DNA of 43,818 nt from positions 1 to 43,818 of the forward strand of contig JAUCBJ010007089.1 of assembly GCA_032718475.1 (NCBI GenBank), in the 5' to 3' direction. Shown in pieces: positions 1-12,444 of this stretch. The position numbers and the translations under genes are program-made. The notes under the pieces were generated by a model. That model was not told where the DNA came from. It did no database searches and saw only the letters and a program-made list of their open reading frames with translations. Source of the stretch: Nemertoderma westbladi. Its lineage: Eukaryota; Xenacoelomorpha; Nemertodermatida; Nemertodermatidae. Within the stretch, counting starts at the first letter, position 1; each line of letters starts with the position of its first letter.

Positions 1-325
1 ATATTATAATGAGTTTATATTCAGGCTAGCGAGCGTCGCTGCCTACTCCAATTAACCCCCGGACAGTACGAGATCCTCAGCGCCGATGTGTCGTCGCCGC
101 TGTACTTTCGCCAACGACGTAGCCGCACAACGACAACGACATCCCCAATCTCCCGGGAATATCCAGCGGGTGAATGGTCGCGCACGGATTGGTTTCGACT
201 AGTGTAGTGAATCAAATACTTGTCATAGACTAAAAAGCGATTTATTATCTAGAAGACATTCTAATTTGGCGGGTTAAACTGCCAAAGGTCTGAAAGCGCG
301 AACACCCCCCCCAGGGGTAATAGGG
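1..325. mobile_element. Unassigned left flank ending in a TTAA-element terminus
   Basis: The last bases (about 302-325) are a C-rich tract followed by GGGGTAATAGGG and then TTAA at 326-329. This matches the right end of the TTAA elements near 27146 and 29953 (TTAATAGGG then TTAA). It cuts a LINE reading frame that resumes at once on the other side, so it looks like an inserted element. A TTAA followed by five C lies at 52-55 and could be the left end, but its next bases do not match the right terminus. The body has no recognised gene; the short minus-strand frame at 21-215 is arginine-rich and looks spurious. Confidence 0.45.
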
Positions 326-332
326 TTAACCT

Positions 333-1227
333 ATTGTTTAAAATGAATAATACTAAGCAAAGTAATACCACGAAAGTTTGTCGGGTCGAAGCGACTGCCT
401 TTGTTCTTATACAATGGTTTAATAAGACCAGTGGTACATCTCATTGGGAAATTACCTGTTAACAAACCTGCATTAAAAACAGCCGTACTGTATTTGAAGA
501 TGTTAGTTTATTTACACCAGCAACCAGAAATTCACTCAAAATCATGTCCTCAACGGGTGTTTCCCCAACTTTAATTTCTTAATCTCGGCAGCCACTTCAG
601 ACTCGTCAAATCGTTGACTAATATATGTCTCAAAACTATCAGATACATTAAAACTTTGTGATTGGCTAGTCTCCATCTTCAAAATCCGAGTTTCCACAAG
701 GCAAGTCCTTAAAATTCAATTCTAACTCCTCGGTACTTGACATAGCCTTGCCCTTGGAGGTATTAAAATAATTTTTAAGTTTATTCCAAAACATTTTAAC
801 ATATTTTAGACCCAGCCTCATTAATTTAGTCGACTCTACTTTTCCGTACACCACACGTGCCTGTCTGAGAGTTTTTTTTATAATTTTCCTTGCATTCTGC
901 ACATTAAGTAGTGCTAGATCGGAACGGGTTCGGCGCCAATCACTAAGCGCATTGCTAAATTTACTTTCAGAAACAACACAATCATAATTAAACCACCTAG
1001 CACCATTATGTATATTATCCTTAGAAATGTGTTTTGGTGCCGGTGTTACTTTCTGTGCACAGTTGTAAATGAGTGTGGTTAACTTGTCAGCCGCTAAATT
1101 AATTTTTTCACTATTTAAATCAGTACTGGTAGCTAAATCATTAACGTCATCCTGACTCATCCAAAACAACAGATGTATATTGCATAATCTGATTTTAATT
1201 CTGCCCGAAATATATCCTCTGATCCTA
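333..1227 (-). pseudogene. LINE ORF2 relic: endonuclease-RT linker and RT fingers
   Basis: Read on the minus strand, about 1165-666 gives a linker typical of LINE ORF2 proteins: RWFNYDC near the front, a basic helix-rich stretch (ARKIIKKTLRQARVVYGK) and an FWNKLKNYF block. After a stop, frames downstream give EVAAEIKKLKLGKHP and, after frameshifts, LIKPLYKNKGSRFDPTNFRG followed by ITLL, the reverse transcriptase finger region. A further trace toward ILNNRL runs up to the TTAA at 326-329, where an element interrupts it. The right edge is cut by the first element of the tandem array at 1228. Several stops and frameshifts make it dead. It differs from the LINEs at 20745 and 32098; the clade is not assigned. 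Confidence 0.7.
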
Positions 1228-1248
1228 TCTATATATATAAATATCATG

Positions 1249-1283
<35 letters not shown>

Positions 1284-3679
1284 TTGTCTGTCCAAGCTAT
1301 ACGTTTCTACACACAAGCACCAATCTGAGCTCGCGATACATCGAACGAAAGCTCTCGTCACGAGCACGTGCACTGTCGCTATCTCGAGTCTTATTTTACG
1401 CGTTTGTTTGCGTGAATGCAGATTTCGTGAATTTGGTACCGGTAGCGCAGTAGGCCTAGCAGTTCATTCTGTCACTCTACATGTTGGGTCTCGACTATTA
1501 TGCTACTTTTTGATACCAGACTTAATCTGTTCTAAATGATACTTTGCAGATCTGTTCCCGACCATAGACTGTGTGTTTGGGAGGACACTGATCAGTCTGC
1601 AGTTCTCCAGTCTGCCGCTAGGGGGCGAAATATCCGAAACTGAAAACATCTCCCATTTCGTTATTATTAAAGCCTTTTAGCTGATACATGGCAGAGGTCT
1701 TCTACACCATAGGCTATGTGTTTGGGGAGGATGCTGACCAATCTGCAATTCCCCAGTCTGCCGCTAGGGGGAGAAATATCTGAAAGTGAAAACCTTATCC
1801 CATTTCTTTGTTTACAATGCTTTTTTGCTGATACTTGGCAGAAGTCTACTACACCATACAGCGTGTTTGGGGAGGAGCTAGAATCAGTCTGCATTTCTCC
1901 AGTCTACCGCTAGGGGGCCAAATGTCTGAAAGTGAAAACCTTATCCCATTTCGTTATTAATAATGCTTTTAGGCTGACACTTGGCAGATGTGTATTACAC
2001 CATATGGTGTGTGTCTGTGGAGGACGCCCAACTACCTGCAGTTCTCCATTCGGCCGCTAGGGGGCGAAATATCTGAAAGTGAAAACCTTATCCCATTTCG
2101 TTGTTTATAATGCTTTTAGGCTGATACTTGGCAGAGGTCTACTACACCATAGACTGCGTGTTTGTGGAGAACTCTGACCAATCTGCAATTCCTCTGTCTG
2201 CCACTAGGGGGCCAAATGTCTGAAAGTGAAAACCTTATCCCATTTCGTTATTAATAATGCTTTTAGGCTGACACTTGGCAGATGTGTATTACACCATATG
2301 GTGTGTGTCTGTGGAGGACGCCCAACTACCTGCAGTTCTCCATTCGGCCACTAAGGGGCGAAATATCTGAAAGTGAAAACCTTATCCCATTTCGTTGTTT
2401 ATAATTCTTATAGGCTGGTACTTGGCAGAGGTCTACTACACCATAGGCTGCGTGTTTGTGGAGAACTCTGACCAATCTGAAATTCCTCTGTCTGCCACTA
2501 GGGGGCCAAATGTCTGAAAGTGAAAACCTTATCCCATTTCGTTATTAATAATGCTTTTAGGCTGACACTTGGCAGATGTGTATTACACCATAGGCTGTGT
2601 GTCTGAAGAGGACGCCGAACAACCTGCAGTTCTCTATTCGGCCGCTAGGAGGCGAAATGTCTGAACGTGAAAACCTTATCCCATTTTGATGTTTATAATG
2701 TTTTTAGGCTGATACTTGTCAGAGGTCTACTACATCAAAGACTGCGTGTTTGTGGAGAACTAAGACCAATCTGCAATAGCTCAGTCTGCCGCTAGGGGGC
2801 GCAATGTCTGAAAGTGAAAACCTTTATGCATTTTATTGTTTATAATGTTTTTTTGCTGATACTTGGCAGAGGTCTACTACACCATAGACTGTGTGTTTGG
2901 GGAGGAGCTAGAACCAGTCTGCATTTATCCAGTCTACCGCTTGGGGGCCAAATGTCTGAAAGTGAAAACCTTATCCCATTTCGTTATTAATATGATTTCA
3001 GGCTGACACTTGCCAGATGTGTAGTACACCATAGGGTGTGTGTCTAGGTAAGACGTCGAACAAACTGCAGTTCTCCATTCGGCCGCTAGGGGGCGAAATG
3101 TCTGAAAGTGAAAACCTTATCCCGTTTCGTTGTTTCTAATGCTTTTGGGCTGATACTTGTCAGACGTCTACTACACCATAGACTGCGTGTTTGTGGAAAA
3201 CTCTGACCAATCTGCAATTTCTCAGTCTGCCGCTAGAGGGTGAAATGTTTCAAGTGAAATCCTTCTCCCATTTCGTTGTTTCATCTAATGCTTTTTTGCT
3301 TATACTTGGGAAAGGCATGCTTGACCATAGGATGTTTGTATGGGGAGGGCGCTAACCAGTCTGCGGATTTCCAGTCTACTGCTAGGGTGCGAAATATCTG
3401 AATCTGAAAAGTAAAAACATTCTCACATTTATTTATTTAAAATGCTTTTACGCTGATAATTGTCAGAGGTCTACTGTACTACATCATAAGGCTGCATCTA
3501 TGTGAAAGACGTTGAACAGTGTAGATATCTGAAAAGTAAAACTGCATCAGTCCTTTTGTTTGAGAGAACACTCTCAATCATATGAAGTTTTGTTAAGTTA
3601 ATTAATTAATTAATGTTTGGAATGGTGAATAGGCTTGTGAACTAGAAAGCAGTGGCCCGAAGGGCCACTGGCTTTCTAG
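1228..3679 (+). mobile_element. HINE/Helentron-like element A (array copy 1)
   Basis: It starts with TCTATATATATAAATATC, then a TCTG-rich microsatellite (about 1249-1292), a 5' unique block, and about 13 tandem monomers of 145-150 bp. Monomers are marked by CCGCTAGGGGGCG or variants near 1615, 1760, 1908, 2053, 2200, 2348, 2495, 2642, 2789, 2937, 3083, 3230 and 3379. It ends in a hairpin at 3642-3679. This plan (5' block, microsatellite, tandem core, 3' hairpin, no protein) is that of non-autonomous Helentron-associated elements such as Drosophila DINE-1 and bivalve pearl elements; the family assignment is inference. Short open frames inside come from the repeats and are not credible genes. 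Its 5' end and 3' part match copy B. Confidence 0.7.
3642..3679 (+). repeat. 3' terminal hairpin of element A
   Basis: The 5' arm CTAGAAAGCAGTGGCCC pairs with GGGCCACTGGCTTTCTAG around a GAA loop, leaving one bulged G in the 3' arm. It is followed at 3680 by the 5' end of element B. Confidence 0.9.
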
Positions 3680-3700
3680 TCTATATATATAAATATCATG

Positions 3701-3731
<31 letters not shown>

Positions 3732-5668
3732 TTGTCTGTCCAAGCTATACGTTTCTACACACATGCACCAATCGGAGCTCGCGATACATCGAACGAAAGC
3801 TCTCGTCACGAGCACGTGCACTGTCGCTATCTCGAGTCTTATTTTACGCGTTTGTTTGCGTGAATGCAGATTTCGTGAATTTGGTACCGGTAGCGCAGTA
3901 GGCCTAGCAGTTCATTCTATAGGAAACTCTATAACAGCGGTTGCACCATCAGACTAAATCTGTTCTAAATTATACTTTGCAGATACGTTCCTGACCATAG
4001 ACTGTGTGTTTGGGAAGACAGTGATCAATCTGCAGTTCTCCAGTCTGCCGCTAGGGGGCGAAATGTCAGAAACTGAAAACCTTCTCCCATTTCGTTATTA
4101 TTAATGCCTTTTAGCTGATACGTGAAAGAGGTCTACTACACCATAGGCTGTGTGTTTTCGGAGGATGCTGACCAATCTGTAATTCCCCAGTCTGCCGCTA
4201 GGGGGAGCAATATCTGAAAGTGAAAACCTTATCCCATTTCGTTGTTTATAATGCTTTTTTGCTGATACTTGGCAGAAGTCAACTACACCATAGACTGCGT
4301 GTTTGTAGAGAACTCTGAATAATCTGAAATTCTTCAGTCTGCCGGTAGGGGGCGCAATGTCTGAAAGTGAAAACCTTCACCCATTTCGTTGTTTATACTG
4401 CTTTTTTGCTGATACTTGGCAGAGGTCTACTACACCAAGACTGCGTGTTTGGGGAGGAGCTAGAACCAGTCTGCATTTCTCCAGTCTACCGCTAGGGGGC
4501 CAAATGTCTGAAAGTGAAAACCTTATCCCATTTCGTTATTAATAATGCTTTTAGGCTGACACTTGGCAGATTTGTATTACACCATAGGGTGTGTGTCTAG
4601 GTAAGACGCCGAACAAACTGCAGTTCTCCATTTGGCCGCTAGGGGGCGAAATGTCTGAACGTGAAAACCGTATCCCATTTTGATGTTTATAATGTTTTTA
4701 GGCTGATACTTGTAAGAGGTCTACTACATCAAAGACTGCGTGTTTGTGGAGAACTAAGACCAATTTGCAATAGCTCTGTCTGCCGCTAGGGGGCGCAATG
4801 TCTGAAAGTGAAATCCTTTATGCATTTCATTGTTTATAATGCTTTTTTGCTGATACTCGACAGAGGTCTACTACACCATAGACTGTGTGTTTGGGGAGGA
4901 GTTAGAACCAGTCTGCATTTATCCAGTCTACCGCTAGGGGGCCAATTGTCTGAAAGTGAAAACCTTATCCCATTTCGTTATTAATATGCTTTCAGGCTGA
5001 CACTTGCCAGATGTGTAATACACTATAGGGTGTGTGTCTAGGTAAGACGCCGAACAAACTGCAGTTCTCCATTCGGCCGCTAGGGGCCGAAATGTCTGAA
5101 AGTGAAAACCTTATCCCGTTTCGTTGTTTCTAATGCTTTTAGGCTGATAATTGTCAGAGGTCTACTACACCATAGACTGCGTGTTTGTGGAAAACTCTGA
5201 CCAATCTGCAATTTCTCAGTCTGCCGCTAGAGGGTGAAATGTCTCAAGTGAAATCCGTCTCCCATTTCGTTGTTTCTAATGCTTTTTTGCTTATACTTGG
5301 GAAAGGCATGATGATCATAGGCTGTTTGTATGGGGAGGACGCTAACCAGTCTGCGGATTTCCAGTCTACTGCTAGGGTGCGAAAAATCTGAATCTGAAAA
5401 GTAAAAACATTCTCACATTTATTTATTAAAAATGCTTTTACGCTTATAATTGTCAGAGGTCTACTGTACTACATCATAAGGCTGCATCTATGTGAAGGAC
5501 GTTGACCAGTGTAGATATCTGAAAAGTATAACAGCATCAGTCTTTTGTTTGAGAGAACACTCTCAATCATATGAAGTTTTGTTAAGTTAATTAATTAATT
5601 AATGTTTGGAATGGTGAATAGGCTTGTGAACTAGAAAGCCGTGGCCCGAAGGGCCACTGGCTTTCTAG
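3680..5668 (+). mobile_element. HINE/Helentron-like element B (array copy 2)
   Basis: Same subfamily as A: identical start, TCTG microsatellite (about 3699-3742), the same 5' unique block, then about 10 monomers (for example near 4048, 4196, 4489, 4636, 4934 and 5224) and the hairpin at 5631-5668. The last 550 bases, including the TTAATTAATTAATTAATG stretch before the hairpin, are close to those of A. It is about 460 bp shorter than A, the length of roughly three monomers, as expected if copies gain or lose monomers by unequal exchange. No protein-coding capacity. Confidence 0.7.
5631..5668 (+). repeat. 3' terminal hairpin of element B
   Basis: Same fold as in A. The base next to GTGGCCC is C instead of A, so it faces T in the other arm and this pair is lost here. 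Confidence 0.9.
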
Positions 5669-7861
5669 TCTAATATATATAAATATCGATTGTCTGTCAG
5701 TCAGTCAGTCTGTCTGTGTGTTTGTCATCGGCTATACAATCGAACCCATCTCGATGAAATCTCGCTTGCTATAGCTCGTTAGAAAGGTCTCGCCCTAACT
5801 CGTTGCAACGTAATACTCAGAGTCGTCTGAAGTTCGCCCGTCTGCCGCTAGAGGGCGATTTTCGTGATTTTCGGGCGAAATTTATCGAATTATTTCGGTT
5901 CTTCTATCGGTAATTAATGATTTAGAGGGCTAACATTTATCCCACCTGGTATAAAATTAACATGGGTAGATTCGCCGTGTCCCATTCTCACAAAGTATTT
6001 ATTTTATTCGAGTGTTTAATATAAATATGTATGATTATTTATTGATTAAAAAACAAATAGTGTATAAATATGTCATATTCGCCAAGCACGATCGAATTGG
6101 CCTATTGTTATTGAATAGGGAAGGATTGTTTTCTGTAGCAACCTTAAGGTAATTATTGAACTCGCAGCTAGCTGGCTGGGCACAGATAAGGAGCAAGCAG
6201 GCTGGAGTGTTGATTGGGGTGGGTTTGGGTTGTAGTAATTCTGCTTTCTCAATCATTGGCTGCATGGAAGGAGAGGTTTATAACATTTTTGTTTTACTGT
6301 TATGAATATTAAAAGTAAAAATAATTATTTCTATAGGCCTATACTTACTGTATTATTATGTTATCTAATATTATACATCTAATCTCGATGAAATCTCGCT
6401 TACTATAGCTCGTTAGATAGGTCTCGCCCTAACTCGTTGCAACGTAATACTCAGAGCCGTCTGAAGTTCCCCCGTCTGCCGCTAGAGGGCGAATTATCCG
6501 ATAGTGAAAACCTGATCTTATTGGGTTGTTTTTAATGCTTTTGAGCTGAAACTTGGTAGCTATATACTGCAGCATAGGCTGTATATTTCCGGAGTCACTG
6601 GGTGGTCTACAGTTCCCCAGTCTACCGTTAGAGTGCTAAATGTCTGAGAGATAACATCTTCTCCAACTTTATTATTTACAATCCGTTTTGACTGAAACTT
6701 GGTAGGCATCTACTACAGCATAGGCTGAATCTTTACTGAGTCGCAGAGTCGTCTACAATTTCCCAGTCTACCGCTAGAGGGCGAAATGTCTGCAAGTTAA
6801 CATCTTCTCCAACTTTGTTATTTATAATCCATTTAGACTGAACTTGGTAGGCATCTACTACAGCATAGGCTATATCTTTACTGAGTCGCGCAGAGTTGTC
6901 TACAGTACCCGCGTCTGCCGCTAGAGGGCGAAATGTATGAAAGTTAACATCTTCTCCAACTTTGTTATTTACAATCCTTTTAGACTGAAACTTGGTAGGC
7001 ATCTACTATAGCATAGGCTATATCTTTGCGGAGTAGTAGAGTCGTCTACAGTTCCACAGTCAGACGCAAGAGGGCGAATTGTCTGATAGTGAAAACCTCA
7101 TCCCATTTGGTTCTTTTTAATCCTTTTGAGCTGAAACTTGGCAGGTATCTACTACATCCTAGGCTCTATCTTTACGGAGTTGCAGAGTCCTATACACTTC
7201 CCCAGTCTACCGCTAGAGGGTGAAATGTCTGAAAATTAACATCTTCTCCAACTTTGTTATTTACAAACGGTTTAGACTGAAACTTGGTAGGCATCTACTA
7301 CAGCATAGGCTCTACCTTTACGGAGTCGCAGAGTTGTATACAGTTCCCCTATCTGCCGCTAGAGGGCGAATTGTCTGATAGTGAACACCTCATCCCAATT
7401 GGTTCTCTTTAATCCCTTTGAGCTGAAACTTGGCAGGAATCTACTGCAGCATATTCTGTATCTTTACGGAGTCCCAGAGTCGTCTACAGTTCTTCAGTCT
7501 ACCGCTAGAAGTCTGAATGTGAACATCTACACCAATTTTGTTATTTACAATCTGTTTAAGCTGAAACTTGAAAGGCAGGCATTTTACTTCACCATAAACC
7601 CCACCTTTACCAAACTGCAGCGCCGTCTGCATTTCACCAGTCCGCAGGTAGAGGGTGGATCTGAAAGTGATCATTTTCTGGAAATTTTGTTATTTACAAT
7701 CTGACTAAAGTTGAAACTTGACAGTTATCTCTTATGGGGGTGGTGTTTTATTTAATGATGGTGTCTGTTCCGTATGCAGTTCTCCAATCTCCCACACATA
7801 TTCATATATCATCTGCACGTGCACTAGAAAGCTGTGGCCCGAAGGGCCACAGGCTTTCTAG
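5669..7861 (+). mobile_element. HINE/Helentron-like element C (array copy 3, second subfamily)
   Basis: It starts TCTAATATATATAAATATCG, then a TCTG/TCAG microsatellite (about 5691-5728) and a 5' block found only in copies C to F. A second block resembling the 5' block recurs near 6385, then about 9 monomers of 146 bp with CCGCTAGAGGGCGAA-type boxes (for example 6479, 6771, 6918, 7210, 7356). The hairpin is at 7824-7861. Short open frames on both strands come from the monomer repeats and none resembles a known protein. Copy D is a near-identical duplicate of the same length. Confidence 0.7.
7824..7861 (+). repeat. 3' terminal hairpin of element C
   Basis: Arms CTAGAAAGCTGTGGCCC and GGGCCACAGGCTTTCTAG with GAA loop. 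The T-A pair here replaces the A-T pair of element A, and the bulged G is kept. Confidence 0.9.
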
Positions 7862-10054
7862 TCTAATATATATAAATATCGATTGTCTGTCAGTCAGTCA
7901 GTCTGTCTGTGTGTTTGTCATCGGCTATACAATCGAACCCATCTCGATGAAATCTCGCTTGCTATAGCTCGTTAGAAAGGTCTCGCCCTAACTCGTTGCA
8001 ACGTAATACTCAGAGTCGTCTGAAGTTCGCCCGTCTGCCGCTAGAGGGCGATTTTCGTGATTTTCGGGCGAAATTTATCAAATTATTTCGGTTCTTCTAT
8101 CGGTAATTAATGATTTAGAGGGCTAACATTTATCCCACCTGGTATAAAATTAACATGGGTAGATTCGCCGTGTCCCATTCTCACAAAGTATTTATTTTAT
8201 TCGAGTGTTTAATATAAATATGTATGATTATTTATTGATTAAAAAACAAATAGTGTATAAATATGTCATATTCGCCAAGCACGATCGAATTGGCCTATTG
8301 TTATTGAATAGGGAAGGATTGTTTTCTGTAGCAACCTTAAGGTAATTATTGAACTCGCAGCTAGCTGGCTGGGCACAGATAAGGAGCAAGCAGGCTGGAG
8401 TGTTGATTGGGGTGGGTTTGGGTTGTAGTAATTCTGCTTTCTCAATCATTGGCTGCATGGAAGGAGAGGTTTATAACATTTTTGTTTTACTGTTATGAAT
8501 ATTAAAAGTAAAAATAATTATTTCTATAGGCCTATACTTACTGTATTATTATGTTATCTAATATTATACATCTAATCTCGATGAAATCTCGCTTACTATA
8601 GCTCGTTAGATAGGTCTCGCCCTAACTCGTTGCAACGTAATACTCAGAGCCGTCTGAAGTTCCCCCGTCTGCCGCTAGAGGGCGAATTATCCGATAGTGA
8701 AAACCTGATCTTATTGGGTTGTTTTTAATGCTTTTGAGCTGAAACTTGGTAGCTATATACTGCAGCATAGGCTGTATATTTCCGGAGTCACTGGGTGGTC
8801 TACAGTTCCCCAGTCTACCGTTAGAGTGCTAAATGTCTGAGAGATAACATCTTCTCCAACTTTATTATTTACAATCCGTTTTGACTGAAACTTGGTAGGC
8901 ATCTACTACAGCATAGGCTGAATCTTTACTGAGTCGCAGAGTCGTCTACAATTTCCCAGTCTACCGCTAGAGGGCGAAATGTCTGCAAGTTAACATCTTC
9001 TCCAACTTTGTTATTTATAATCCATTTAGACTGAACTTGGTAGGCATCTACTACAGCATAGGCTATATCTTTACTGAGTCGCGCAGAGTTGTCTACAGTA
9101 CCCGCGTCTGCCGCTAGAGGGCGAAATGTATGAAAGTTAACATCTTCTCCAACTTTGTTATTTACAATCCTTTTAGACTGAAACTTGGTAGGCATCTACT
9201 ATAGCATAGGCTATATCTTTGCGGAGTAGTAGAGTCGTCTACAGTTCCACAGTCAGACGCAAGAGGGCGAATTGTCTGATAGTGAAAACCTCATCCCATT
9301 TGGTTCTTTTTAATCCTTTTGAGCTGAAACTTGGCAGGTATCTACTACATCCTAGGCTCTATCTTTACGGAGTTGCAGAGTCCTATACACTTCCCCAGTC
9401 TACCGCTAGAGGGTGAAATGTCTGAAAATTAACATCTTCTCCAACTTTGTTATTTACAAACGGTTTAGACTGAAACTTGGTAGGCATCTACTACAGCATA
9501 GGCTCTACCTTTACGGAGTCGCAGAGTTGTATACAGTTCCCCTATCTGCCGCTAGAGGGCGAATTGTCTGATAGTGAACACCTCATCCCAATTGGTTCTC
9601 TTTAATCCCTTTGAGCTGAAACTTGGCAGGAATCTACTGCAGCATATTCTGTATCTTTACGGAGTCCCAGAGTCGTCTACAGTTCTTCAGTCTACCGCTA
9701 GAAGTCTGAATGTGAACATCTACACCAATTTTGTTATTTACAATCTGTTTAAGCTGAAACTTGAAAGGCAGGCATTTTACTTCACCATAAACCCCACCTT
9801 TACCAAACTGCAGCGCCGTCTGCATTTCACCAGTCCGCAGGTAGAGGGTGGATCTGAAAGTGATCATTTTCTGGAAATTTTGTTATTTACAATCTGACTA
9901 AAGTTGAAACTTGACAGTTATCTCTTATGGGGGTGGTGTTTTATTTAATGATGGTGTCTATTCCGTATGCAGTTCTCAAATCTCCCACACATATTCATAT
10001 ATCATCTGCACGTGCACTAGAAAGCTGTGGCCCGAAGGGCCACAGGCTTTCTAG
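7862..10054 (+). mobile_element. HINE/Helentron-like element D (near-identical duplicate of C)
   Basis: It has the same length as C (2193 bp) and all internal landmarks are offset by exactly 2193 bases. Only a few differences are visible, for example a G/A change in the 5' block (about 8073), a G/A change near 9959 and a C/A change near 9977. This makes it a recent tandem duplication or gene-conversion product. The hairpin is at 10017-10054. No protein-coding capacity. Confidence 0.75.
10017..10054 (+). repeat. 3' terminal hairpin of element D
   Basis: Same sequence as the hairpin of C. The next element follows directly at 10055 with TAATATATATAAATCTCG, lacking the leading TC. Confidence 0.9.
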
Positions 10055-10073
10055 TAATATATATAAATCTCGA

Positions 10074-10110
<37 letters not shown>

Positions 10111-12444
10111 ATCAGCTATACAATCGAACCCATCTCGATGAAATCTCGCTTGCTATAGCTCGTTAGAAAGGTCTCGCTCTAACTCGTTGCAACGTAATAC
10201 TCAGAGTCGTCTGAAGTTCACCCGTCTGCCGCTAGAGGGCGATTTTCGTGATTTTCGGGCGAAATTTATCGAATTATTTCGGTTCTTCTATCGGTAATTA
10301 ATTATTTAGAGGGCTAACATTTATCCCATCTGGTATAAAATTAACATGAGTAGATTCGCCGTGTCCCATTCTCACAAAGTTTTTATTTTATTCGAGTGTT
10401 TAATATAAATATGTATGATTATTTATTGATTAAAAACCAAATAGTGTATAAATATGTCATATTCGCCAAGCACGATCGAATTGCCCTATTGGTATTGAAT
10501 AGGGAAGGATTGTTTTCTGTATCATAGCAACGTTAAGGTAATTATTGAACTCGCAGCTAGCTGGCTGGGCACAGATAAGGAGCAAGCAGGCTGGAGTGTT
10601 GATTGGGGTGGGTTTGGGTTGTCTGTTGCGAATTGCTCAGAGTAATTCTGCTTTCTCAATCATTGGCTGCATGGAAAAGGAGAGGTTTATAACATTTTTG
10701 TTTTACTGTTATGAATACCGGTATTAAAAGTAAAATAATTATTATTTCTGTAGGCCTATACTTACTGTATTATTATTTTATCTAATATTATACATCTAAT
10801 CTCGATGAAATCTCGCTTACTATAGCTCGTTAGATAGGTCTCGCCCTAACTCGTTGCAACGTAATACTCAGAGCCGTCTGAAGTTCCCCCGTCTGCCGCT
10901 AGAGGGCGAATTGTCCGATATTGAAAACCTGATCTCATTGGGTTGTTTTTAATGCTTTTGAGTTGAAACTCTGTAGCTATATACTGCAGCATAGGCTGTA
11001 TATTTCCGGAGTCACTGAGTTGTCTACAGTTCCCCAGTCTACCGTTAGAGGGCTAAATGTCTGAGAGTTAACATCTTCTCCAACTTTGTTATTTACAATC
11101 CGTTTAGACTGAAACTTGGTAGGCATCTACTACAGCATAGGTTGTATCTTTACTGAGTCGCAGAGTCGTCTACAGTACCCGCGTCTGCCGCTAGAGGGCG
11201 AAATGTCTGAAAGTTAACATCTTCTCCAACTTTGTTATTTATAATCCGTTTAGACTGAACTTGGTAGGCATCTACTACAGCATAGGCTATATCTTTACTG
11301 AGTCGCGCAGAGTTGTCTACAGTACCCGCGTCTGCCGCTAGAGGGTGAAATGTATGAAAGTAAACATATTTTCCAACTTTGTTATTTACAATCCTTTTAT
11401 ACTGGAACTTGGTAGGCATCTACTATAGCATAGGCTATATCTTTGCGGAGTAGTAGAGTCGTCTACAATTCCCCAGTCTACCGCTAGAGGGCGAAATGTC
11501 TGAAAGTTAACATCTTCTCCAACTTTGTTATTTATAATCCATTTAGACTGAACTTGGTAGGCATCTACTACAGCATAGGCCATATCTTTACTGAGTCCCG
11601 CAGAGTTGTCTACATTACCCGCGTCTGCCGCTAGAGGGCGAAATGTATGAAAGTTAACATCTCCTCCAACTTTGTTATTTACAATCCTTTTAGACTGAAT
11701 CTTGGTAGGCATCTACTATAGCATAGGCTATATCTTTGCGGAGTAGTAGAGTCGTCTACAGTTCCACAGTCAGCCGCTAGAGGGCGAATTGTCTGATAGT
11801 GAAAACCTCATCCCATTTGGTTCTTTTTAATCATTTTGAGCTGAAAATTGGTAGGCATCTACTACAGCATAGGCTGTACCTTTACGGAGTCGCAGAGTTG
11901 TATACAGTCCCCCCCCCCCATATGCCGCTAGAGGGCGAAATATCTGATAGTGAACACCTCATCCTATTTGGTTCTTTTTAATCCTATTGAGCTGGAACTT
12001 GGCAGGAAACTACTACAGCATATTCTGTATCTTTACGGAGCCCCAGAGTCGTCTACAGTTCTTCAGTCTACCGCTAGAGGGTGAAATGTCTGAATGTAAA
12101 CATCTACACCAATTTTGTTATTTACAATCTGTTTAAGCTGAAACTTGAAAGGCAGGCATTTTACTTCACCATAAACCCCATCTTTACCAAACTGCAGCGC
12201 CGTCTGCATTTCACCAGTCCGCAGGTAGAGGGTGGATCTGAAAGTGATCATTTTTCTGGAAATTTTGTTATTTACAATCTGCCTAAAGTTGAAACTTGAC
12301 AGTTATCTCTTATGGCGGTGGCGTTTTATTTAATGATGGTGTCTGTTCCGTATGCAGTTCTCAAATCTCAAACACATATTCATATATCATCTGCACTGCA
12401 CGTGCACTAGAAAGCTGTGGCCCGAAGGGCCACAGGCTTTCTAG
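10055..12444 (+). mobile_element. HINE/Helentron-like element E (array copy 5)
   Basis: Second subfamily, with a pure TCTG run (about 10075-10110) and about 11 boxes, one or two monomers more than C, D and F. It carries a fuller version of the internal 5' region, with short insertions relative to C and D near 10521 and 10625. A run of nine C lies near 11909. Monomers near 11187, 11334, 11481 and 11628 show alternating similarity, suggesting duplication of a two-monomer block. The hairpin is at 12407-12444. No protein-coding capacity. Confidence 0.7.
12407..12444 (+). repeat. 3' terminal hairpin of element E
   Basis: Same arms and GAA loop as in C and D, followed at 12445 by the start of element F. 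Confidence 0.9.

Noticed and set aside
56-325. A complete 270 bp TTAA element at the window start
   Set aside because: TTAA is present at both sides, but beyond the first three C the two ends do not form an inverted repeat.
1241-1292. TCTG microsatellites as independent loci
   Set aside because: They occur at the same place near the 5' end of each array element and are part of its structure.
666-1373. 235-codon minus-strand frame as one protein
   Set aside because: Its first part is the TCTG microsatellite read as RQTDRQTDRQ and the rest is LINE relic; the frame crosses an element boundary at 1228.
6035-6265. Recurrent frames of 60-108 codons in the array, identical in copies C and D
   Set aside because: Identity reflects duplication of the element; the frames lie in noncoding 5' blocks or monomers and are not kept in E and F.
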